12,656 bases of DNA from JBPESN01 sp051710625 (GTDB taxonomy: Bacteria > Pseudomonadota > Gammaproteobacteria > Enterobacterales > Enterobacteriaceae): NCBI RefSeq assembly GCF_051710625.1, contig NZ_JBPESN010000066.1, positions 1-12,656 of the forward strand, given 5' to 3'. Shown piece after piece: positions 6,897-12,656 of this stretch. The notes below the pieces were generated by a model. That model did not search any database and was not told the origin of the DNA. It saw nothing but the letters and a program-made list of their open reading frames with translations. Both the position numbers and the translations under genes were made by a program. The first letter of the stretch is position 1. Each line of letters starts with the position of its first letter.

Positions 6897-7752
6897 ATGC
6901 AACATTAAACTCACCTTTAACCAGGCGTTTGACGCCGCGCCCACCCAGTGGGAGAAGGTGGCCACCCTGGTGCCCTCTACCGGCAAGGAGAACACCTACG
7001 CCTGGTTAAGTCGCTTCCCACGGATGCGCAAATGGATAAGCGACAAGCAGGTCAAGGCGCTGGCGGCGTCAACCTACACCCTGATCAATGATGACTATGA
7101 GGCCACGGTAGAAGTCGATCGCAACGACATCCAGGATGACCAGCCCCAGGCGCAGGATGCGGGCTTTGCCGCCAAAAACAGTGGCCGGATGAGATGGTGT
7201 TTGAGCTGCTGAATTAAAGGCTTCAGTGAAAAAGGCTATGACGGCCAGCCGTTTTTTAGCGATACGCACAGTATGGGTAAAATCACTTACTCCAATCTCG
7301 GCAAAAAACCGCTCTCAACGGCCTCACTGGTCAAGGTGCAGGCGTCCTACGATGAGGGGCGCAAGCAATTGCGCCAGATGAAGGACGAAGAGGGGCGGCC
7401 ACTGAATATCATGCCCAACCTGCTGGTCGTGCCGCCGGCGCTGGACGATGTGGCGCGTACCTTTATCACCGCCGAACGTCTAGATGACGGCAAGGCTAAT
7501 ATTTACAAGGGCACCGCCGAGGTGCTGGTCGTGCCCTGACTGACCTCGGACTGCGCCTGGTTCCTGATGAATAGCAGCCGCCCGTTAAAGCCGCTGATTT
7601 TCCAGCAGCGCCAGGCCCCGCTGTTTGTCGCCATGATCGATATCAACAGCCCGGACGTGTTTATGCGCAAGCAGTTCAAGTTTGGTGCAGAGGCACGCGG
7701 CCTGGCCGGGTTTGGCTTCTGGCAGATGGCCTACGGCTCGATGGGCAAATAA
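6897..7752 (+). pseudogene. Major head subunit, Mu gpT-like, multiply disrupted
   Basis: This would form the icosahedral shell. AAAGG (6885-6889) precedes ATG 6897, but a C at 6900 puts the next codons out of frame; without it the gene would begin ATG AAC ATT AAA. Frame 1 from 6901 holds NIKLTFNQAFDAAPTQWEKV, YAWLSRFPRMRKWI and VEVDRNDIQDDQ. Two extra A in the run near 7174-7178 shift to frame 0 (QWPDEMVFELLN), and an extra T near 7214-7215 returns to frame 1 (GFSEKGYDGQPFFSDTH). TGA 7537-7539 (probably from TGG) precedes the last part, which ends MAYGSMGK at TAA 7750-7752. Reconstructed length is about 284 residues, close to Mu gpT (about 305). Four separate lesions make loss of function certain. 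Confidence 0.9.
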
Positions 7753-7754
7753 GC

Positions 7755-8188
7755 GTGTACGCTCGCCTTGAGGATATGGTGTTGCGCTTCGGTGAGCAGG
7801 AGGTGCGCATTCTGACCGACCGCGACAACACTGGCGAGATTGACGCCACCGCGCTGGCTGGCGGGTTGCAGGCGGCTGCCGATGAGATTAACGGCTATAT
7901 CCGGCGGGTGCTATACCCTGCCGCTGCCGGTAGCGTCCTCCGACCTGCGCGACATTGCCTGTGATATCGCCCACTACCGCCTCACTGGCACCGAACGGGT
8001 GTGCACCGATAAAATCCGTGGCCGCTACCGCGACGCCATCCGCTATCTAGAAAACGTCGCCAATGGGCGGGTCACGCTGGCCACCACCCAAAGCGGTGGC
8101 ACGCACGCTGCAGGGCAACGCCGGGGCGGCGTTCTTTTCCGGTCGCCGCGTCTGGGGATGCAACCAGACAGGCGGAGGGGGATTTTAA
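7755..8188 (+). pseudogene. gp36-like head-tail joining protein (DUF1320), frameshifted
   Basis: GTG 7755, two bases after the major head stop, starts MYARLEDMVLRFGEQEV and LTDRDNTGEIDA, then AADEINGYIRR, the DUF1320 pattern. Near 7905-7912 the reading moves from frame 0 to frame 1 (YTLPLPVASSDLRDIACDI, then YRDAIRYLENVANGRVTL). Near 8095 it moves again, to frame 2 (ARTLQGNAGAAFFSGRRVW), ending at TAA 8186-8188. That stop overlaps the gp37 ATG as TAATG. The family is a small head-completion or connector protein in Mu-like phages. Reconstructed length is about 144 residues, normal for the family. No gp35 gene lies between gpT and gp36; whether it was lost or never present cannot be told. Confidence 0.82.
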
Positions 8189-8470
8189 TGATAAGCGAGA
8201 TTGAAAATGTCATGATGGCGCGGTTTAAAGCGGGTCTGGGTCGCATGGTATCTGCCGTGGGCAGCTATGGTGGCGAGCTGAAGGATGTGGGGGCTATCGC
8301 CCGTGTGCTGCCCGCCTGCTGGGTGACCTTTCTTGGCGTGTAGCGGACCCAACCGGTCAGTACCCATAAACGCCGCTTTTACACCTCCGGGCATTTCTCG
8401 GTGCTGCTGGCGGCCTATTCGGTGCGAGAGGAAGGCTCAGCGCAAGGGCGGCCCGGCCATGGAAGCGCTG
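8188..8470 (+). pseudogene. gp37-like protein (DUF1834), nonsense and C-terminally deleted
   Basis: A strong ribosome-binding site (GGAGGGG, 8174-8180) precedes ATG 8188. Frame 1 reads MISEIENVMMARFKAGLG, VGSYGGELKDV and LPACWVTFLGV, then TAG 8341-8343, then RRFYTSGHFSVLLAAYSVRE. This is the DUF1834 pattern, with a conserved LPAxWVTF segment. The family is a tail-terminator-like or head-tail protein in Mu-like phages. After about 8440 the match fades; a short frame-2 stretch, MEALEIMLRSL (8459 onward), may be its continuation. The remaining C-terminal third is gone, replaced by tape-measure sequence. The 3' end given is approximate. Confidence 0.72.
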
Positions 8471-8479
8471 GAAATCATG

Positions 8480-9460
8480 CTGCGCTCCCTGCCGAAGGAA
8501 AAAGCCTTTTCCTAACCTGCCGAAGGTGATGAAAAACGCCACGGCCACCGGGGCTGAGCTCAAAGAGATGGCGCTGCTTGCAAAATGCGGCGGTCAATTT
8601 TAACCTCAGTGAGCGCGACAGCCGCATCGCCCTGAATGGGGCCACCATAGCGGCGCAACACGGTCTGGTGGATGTGCCGCTGCTGGCCTTGGCTGTGCCG
8701 CGCGCACTCGAGGCCGCCAAGTCGGCCGGCTTCCGCGGGCGGCGGGGGCTATGCCCAGACCCTGGCGCTGTTTGAAGCCGCCGCCTCAGTTGCCGGTGAG
8801 CCGGATGAGGCTGCCACCAACGCCAACGATTTACTGGCAGAGCTGTCCTCTACCAACTTAAAGAACAACGCTAAAAATCTGCTTATCCGGGGCAAGGGTG
8901 TCGATATCCAGGCGCTGATGACTCAGGATGCGAAAGCCGCCCTGACGGCGCTCGATACGCTGGACCGGGTGATACAACTGGCAGACAGACACGATGCGCA
9001 AACGAAAAACTGCGCGCCGAGCTGGCCAATACGCGCGATCCGGAAAAGCGCGCTAACCTGGAAGCGGCGATTGAAGGGCGTCACGGTGCCCATGTCTCGA
9101 CCCTGCTGACCAATCAGCAATCGCGCAATGCGTTTTATGGTTATGAACGCAACAGGACGATGTTCCGACAGCTGACCGATAAGGTGGTCAAGCAGTTTGA
9201 GACGCCGGAAGGGGCGCGTTCGGCTGATTTGGATTTTAGCCTGGTCAGAAAAGGCAGCCAGTTTTGGGTTCAGCAGGCAGAGAATGAAAAACTCTTTGCC
9301 ACCAACGACGCCGTGGCCCCGGGCTCTCAAGTCCTGGGCGATGTGGCCGAAAGCGGGGCCAGGCTGGCACAGGAATTCCCGGGTCTCACCATAGCGGCAA
9401 CCCAGGCGTCGCTGGCCATTACCGCGCTAGGTGCGGCGGCAGCCATCAAGACCGGCGCGG
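8480..9460 (+). pseudogene. Tail tape measure protein (TP901 type), middle fragment
   Basis: The tape measure sets tail length inside the tail tube. Recognisable segments are LPKVMKNATATGAELKEMAL (frame 0, about 8517-8577), NAAVNFNLSERDSRIALNGA (frame 1), GGGGYAQTLALFEAAASVAG and EAATNANDLLAELSS (frame 2), then LRAELANTRDPEKRANLEAA through ATQASLAITALGAAA (frame 1, 9007 onward). The VMKxATATG and DEAATNxxNLL patterns are typical of the TP901 tape-measure core. Frameshifts stand near 8515, 8580 (extra A), 8735 and 9003. Both ends are gone: the start with the upstream deletion and the membrane-like C-terminal half by fusion with gp43. About 320 residues remain of a protein usually twice that size or more. 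Confidence 0.75.
8488..8526 (+). repeat. 11-bp direct repeat CCTGCCGAAGG near a deletion junction
   Basis: CCTGCCGAAGG occurs at 8488-8498 and again at 8516-8526, 28 bases apart. It stands where gp37 sequence gives way to tape-measure sequence. Short direct repeats often bound deletions, but both copies could also be ordinary coding sequence (LPK twice). Confidence 0.45.
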
Positions 9461-10678
9461 ACCTGCTACCGGCGTCGTTCCGGGGTATCGCCTTCGATTG
9501 CCTCTACACCCGCGAGGTGCTGGCCCGCGACACGGTGGTGTATGAATACCCCTAGCGCGACGGAGCGGAGATGGAAGACCACGGGCTGAAAGCACTGAAC
9601 CCGCGCCTGTCAACGCTGTTCTGGGGCAACGGCTACCAGGCGCGCCTCAAGGCGTTTCTGGCGGCGCGGTGAGCTACTTCACCCAGTGTATGGCTCGCTG
9701 CCGCGCGTGCAGCTGCTGGAAGCGGGCGTTGAGCACGAGGTAGGGCTGCTTAATGCGGTGACCGTGGAGCAGGTGTTTGTCGAGGCCAGCACCGAACAGG
9801 CACTGTTTGCGCTGGTCGGTACTACCCCACGCACCGGCGGCCTGCTGAACCATGTCACCGCCGGGTTGTCGGACGCACTGGCGACCATCCGGCGCGGCAA
9901 TGAAGGTATCGCCCGCATCAGTAATCTGGTTGCCTCGGCGGAGTATGTGGTGCAGACCTCGCTGGGCAGCGTGATAAACTACCTTGACATGCCCACGGCG
10001 TTTGTCTCTGACCTGAAAAGGTTGCTGTCCGCTTTCAGTGACCGGTTGAATTTTAGCGAGGTGACGCGGCTGTCAGACTGGCGGGCGGTGCGCAGTCAGG
10101 GGGAGCGGCTGGCCGGGTTTGCCGGACGGCGTGTGACTGCCAGCGCTGCCGGCGCCTCCACCCTAAACCGCGCCAGCATTATGCCGCAGGCCGACCGTGA
10201 GCTGATTAACCAGACCGTGCGCCTGGTGACGATAGCGGAGTGGGTTGACGTGGCGGCGGATATCTTTCAGGCGGAAGGGAAGCCGCCGACGCTCTCTGGC
10301 AGCGATATTAAACGCCAGTGTGAGGAGGTGCGCGCGTTAATCATGACAGCCATCGTGACACAGCGCACCGTGATGGACACCCGGCAGCGGACAGCGCACC
10401 AGGCCCGTGACGTTACACCCGACGCCCGTAACGACAGCCGGCTTATCGCTGCGCTGCAGCAGCTGGCCTACCAGCTGCAGAGCCAGGCCGGCACCCTGAT
10501 AGTGCGCTGTCCGCCGCGCGTTTTGCGGCGGGTCACCCGGGCGTGTAATCTGCATCTGCTGGCCTTTAAATGATACGGCGAGGCCGCGCGTACCAGCAAA
10601 CTGGCCCGATTAAATCCCACCCTGCGCAACCCTAACGTGCTGCAACCCGAAGACCGTTTGTATGCCTTCGCCCGTTAA
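9455..10678 (+). pseudogene. Mu gp43-like (N) DNA circularisation/tail protein, disrupted
   Basis: Sequence from about 9463 matches the N-terminal DNA-circulation domain: LLPASFRGIAFDCLYTRE, then VVYEYP, TAG 9553-9555, RDGAEMEDHGLKAL and a WGNGYQARLKAFL segment. The family pattern is LxPASFRGVxF ... HEYPYRD ... EDLG. TGA 9670-9672 ends frame 1, and a shift near 9665 continues in frame 2 with ELLHPVYGSLPRVQLLEAGV. A long intact frame-2 stretch follows to TGA 10571-10573, then YGEAARTSKLARLNPTLRNP and TAA 10676-10678. That last block is the family's usual end. The N-terminal Met region is replaced by in-frame tape-measure sequence. The Mu homologue is a tail/baseplate component; the circularisation name comes from the Pfam domain. 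Confidence 0.82.
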
Positions 10679-11793
10679 CACTACTGAGCGCATCGCCCTG
10701 CAGATTGGCGGGGTAGCCCCATGATGACTGGCTGGATATTGAAGTGGACGCCGACCTGCTGACCCTGGCGGCGGGCGGGGCGTTCACCGTCGGGCTAAGT
10801 AAGCCAGGCCCGTCTGCCGCTGGAGGTTAGGGTGGGCGTACGGGCCGAACTGCGTGCCGGTGACGCGCTTATCATGATCGGCCAGAGGTAGATGAATTGC
10901 GCCACGAGGTGGCGCACGGGCAGCATACACTGAGCGTTTATGGGCGCGATGCGGCCGCCGTGCTGGTTGACTGCTCGGCCCCGATATTCAGCGCCCGGGA
11001 CATGAGCCTGTAGGAGGTGGTCACCCAGATAGTGCGGCCACTGGTCGTCACCCGCATTCGTCTGCAGGCTACCTCGCCGCTGGCCGCCAAAAAAGTCAGC
11101 ATTGACTCCGGCGATATCGCCTGTGGCGCGCTGCGCAAGGCGGTGGACGCCAGCGGGCTGTGGCCTTGGGTGAGAGCGCCGATGGCACCATGGTGGTGGG
11201 CGGACCGGATCACAGCACCCCGCTGGTGGATACGCTGATATTGCGGCGCGATGGCCAAAGCAATAACCTGCTGCGCTTGGCGGTGAGCGGAAATATCAGC
11301 AGCCGCTACTCCGAGGTGACGGTACTGGCCCAGGGGCACGGCAGGGTCCAGGCCGACGGCCGCCATGACCGCCGCAGTCAGGTGAAAGATAAAACCGTTC
11401 CGCTCTACCGACCCCTGGTGGCGGTGGTGGGTGATACCGACAGCGATGAGGAGGTGTATTTTCGCGCCCGCAAGCTGATGGCGGATGCCAGGCTTAACGG
11501 GGTCTGCTTATCACCGCCGTGGTGCGCGGGCTGCGTGCTGCCACAGGCCAGCTGTGGGCACCGGGCCAGCGGGTACGAATAAAGAGCGAGCCGCACGGTC
11601 TTGACAACATTTTTACTTGATGCACTGACGTTTCAGAGGCGGGCGCGGCCTGCCTCTGCAGACACTGCTGACGCAGCGCGAGGATGGCGTCTAGTTGCCG
11701 GATGCGCTGCCCGGAAGCAAACGAGTGAGTAAAATCAAGGGCCAAAAAGGTACAAAAACGTTATGGCAAAGCTGGGAGCAGATAGATGGCTGA
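10662..11793 (+). pseudogene. Mu gp44-like baseplate hub protein (gpP), multiply frameshifted
   Basis: ATG 10662 overlaps the gp43 end by 17 bases. Frame 0 reads MPSPVNTTERIALQIGGVA, then TGA 10722-10724; frame 1 gives HDDWLDIEVDADLLTLAAGG; a later frame gives QARLPLEVRVGVRAELRAGD. After TAG 10889-10891, a return to frame 1 gives VDELRHEVAHGQHTLSVYGR and AAAVLVDCSAPIFSARDMSL, the hub-family GRD-x-x-x-x-LVDCSA motif, then TAG 11011-11013. Frame 0 holds MALGESADGT through VPLYRPLVAVVGDTDSDEEV; frame 2 AVVRGLRAATGQLWAPGQRV; and frame 1, after about 11650, GLPLQTLLTQREDGV, a TAG at 11692-11694 and a lysine-rich tail ending TGA 11791-11793. At least six lesions are present. The hub sits at the base of the tail tube and carries the spike. 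Confidence 0.8.
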
Positions 11794-12260
11794 CCTGATA
11801 GGCACACATTACAACCAGCGTATTCGCCGTGCCCTGGGCGGCCGTGATTGCCACCGAACAACAGCACCTACCGGCTGCAAGGGCTGGCAAATGGCGAGGT
11901 ATAGCGCTCTACAGTGACGAAGGCGCTAAAATCGTTATCCGGCGCAAAAGAATTATCGAGGTAGAATGCGACGAGTATCGGGTTAAATGCAAACGCTATC
12001 AGGCTCAGGCCGAAGAGCGCGCCGGCTTTGAGACGCCGATGCTGTTAACCTCACAAGCACTGACCGCCGAGGGCCCTATCAGCGGCCGCGGCGGTATGAC
12101 GATTAAGGGCGGCTACGGCGCGGTGGCGCGCTTTGCGGGGGATATTGAGCACCAGGGCGGCACCCTGCGCAGCGCCGAGGTGGAAATCGACGGCATCCGG
12201 CAAAGTGGACACAGGCACCCGACACCTTCTGGGCTGTCCGACGGACCGGTTAACGGGTAA
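11786..12260 (+). pseudogene. Mu gp45-like baseplate spike/assembly protein, frameshifted and internally deleted
   Basis: ATG 11786 overlaps the gp44 stop. Frame 2 begins MADLIGTHYNQRIRRALG, then frame 0 gives AVIATEQ and frame 1 gives NSTYRLQGLANGEV followed by TAG. Frame 0 resumes with IALYSDEGAKIVIRRKR, and continues through LLTSQALTAEGPISGRGG and GYGAVARFAGDIEHQGGTLR to HRHPTPSG and TAA 12258-12260. Gp45 proteins (P2 gpV-like central spike) normally have some 50-60 residues between the L-x-x-GEV segment and the GE-x-ALYSDEG segment; these are missing. The 3' half is a long undamaged frame, with the beta-helical repeats and an HxH metal-binding-like tail of spike proteins. Confidence 0.8.
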
Positions 12261-12264
12261 GATA

Positions 12265-12283
12265 GCGTCGCTGCTCGCGACGC
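12265..12283 (+). terminator. Perfect hairpin after gp45, without a T run
   Basis: GCGTCGC (12265-12271) and GCGACGC (12277-12283) form a perfect 7-bp GC-rich stem with the loop TGCTC, four bases after the gp45 stop. No T run follows (ACACCACC), so it is not a standard intrinsic terminator. It may slow transcription or protect a 3' end before the next unit, which is marked by motif copy 3. Confidence 0.4.
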
Positions 12284-12301
12284 ACACCACCGTACCAGTT
12301 A

Positions 12302-12321
12302 TACCCTCTACGCCCGCGTCA
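12302..12321 (+). promoter_or_regulatory. Conserved intergenic motif, copy 3 (candidate late-promoter activator site, baseplate block)
   Basis: TACCCTCTACGCCCGCGTCA matches copy 1 at 19 of 20 positions. It lies in the 98-base gap between gp45 and gp46. TACCCT at 12347-12352 is a poor -10 at nearly the same spacing (25 bases). A start 7 bases further on would fall at the gp46 ATG itself, so either the transcript is leaderless or the promoter geometry differs here. In Mu the third late promoter of this series precedes gene P (gp44), two genes earlier. Confidence 0.45.
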
Positions 12322-12358
12322 CTTCCTCCCGCTCCGTCGCCTACCTTACCCTGACGCC

Positions 12359-12656
12359 ATGGACGCACTGATTGACAGCCAGACCGGTGATTGCACCGGC
12401 ACTCGCACCACTGACCTGCATAACGCGGCCTACCTACGCCTGATGACGCCGCGCGGGCAATATGGGCTGACCCGCAGCTGGGGTCACGTGTGCACGAACT
12501 GGCGCAGGCCAAAGACTCGGCCACCACCTGGCGACTGGCTCAGCAATATGCCGAATAGGCATTGCAACCACTGCTGGCCGATAGCCACGCCCGCCGCATT
12601 GACGTCCGGAGTCAGCTGTCCGGCACAAGGTGACCTGAGGCTACATATCGACGTCG
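12359..12656 (+). pseudogene. Mu gp46-like baseplate protein (GP46 family), partial and frameshifted
   Basis: ATG 12359 begins frame 2: MDALIDSQTGDCTGTRTTD, then AAYLRLMTPRGQY. After about 12475 the family sequence continues in frame 1: LGSRVHELAQAKDSATT, LAQQYAE, TAG 12556-12558, then ALQPLLADSHARRIDVRSQL and TGA near 12631. The PRG-x-x-x-D-x-x-LGSR-x-HEL pattern and the following AQQYAEQALQPLL helix are typical of GP46, a gpW-like (T4 gp25-like) baseplate wedge protein. The frameshift lies near 12468-12480, and a further shift near 12630 may lead into GDLRLHIDV, at the window edge. No obvious Shine-Dalgarno sequence precedes the ATG. The gene end lies outside the window. Confidence 0.78.

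Larger units (their letters stand above)
1..12656 (+). mobile_element. Degenerate Mu-like prophage, late (lysis, head, tail, baseplate) region
   Basis: All recognisable genes lie on the + strand in the order of the phage Mu late region, from gp16/GemA to gp46, with characteristic overlapping starts and stops (TGATG, ATGA, TAATG). No host gene, transposase, integrase or attachment end is visible, so the element extends beyond both window edges. Almost every gene carries at least one frameshift or nonsense codon. Large deletions removed most of the terminase genes and the gp38 to tape-measure front. The element should be unable to form particles. The identity of the family is secure from gene order; the host (a Sodalis-like symbiont) is only inferred from the style of decay. 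Confidence 0.93.

Noticed and set aside
8540..9010. Programmed ribosomal frameshifting, as in tail assembly chaperones
   Set aside because: The shifts lie in the tape-measure remnant, not in a chaperone pair, go in different directions and lack a clear slippery heptamer with downstream structure.
1..12656. CRISPR arrays, tRNA or rRNA genes, insertion sequences, a new defence system
   Set aside because: No regularly spaced repeats, cloverleaf-like segments, transposase motifs or defence-gene motifs were seen; all sequence is accounted for by phage structural genes and short gaps.

Overview
The window is a decayed Mu-like prophage, read left to right on the + strand. The order follows the phage Mu late region: GemA (gp16) end, Mor, endolysin, a DUF2644 small membrane protein, an Rz-like spanin, a terminase remnant, portal (gp29), MuF head protein (gp30), gpG, protease/scaffold (I/Z), a cement-like protein, major head protein (gpT), gp36, gp37, tape measure, gp43, gp44, gp45 and the start of gp46. 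The sequence is GC-rich and gammaproteobacterial in style. Nearly every gene is broken by single-base indels, nonsense codons or deletions. This density of fresh pseudogenes is what one sees in recently host-restricted symbionts such as Sodalis; that host is an inference, since no host gene is present.

Layout. 1-818: early/middle regulators (GemA end, frameshifted Mor), then a conserved intergenic motif and a terminator-like hairpin. 819-1900: lysis block, whose last gene runs by a deletion into the C-terminal end of the terminase large subunit; the rest of the packaging genes are gone. 1900-5218: portal, gp30 (with a probable toxin-like C-terminal domain) and gpG. 5219-8188: a second intergenic motif, then protease/scaffold, cement, major head and gp36. 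8188-10678: gp37, then a large deletion that removed sheath, tube, tail chaperone and the front of the tape measure; the tape-measure remnant is fused in frame to gp43. 10662-12656: baseplate genes gp44, gp45 and gp46, with a third motif copy between gp45 and gp46.

The module could once have made head, contractile tail and lysis proteins under a Mor-type activator. It can no longer package DNA or build a tail. The most interesting residual signals are regulatory: a 20-bp motif repeated upstream of three gene blocks (lysis, head, distal baseplate), and a hairpin over the endolysin ribosome-binding site positioned so that only a transcript starting at the adjacent predicted late promoter would leave the site open. 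All assignments come from reading translations and remembered family patterns; no database search was run.
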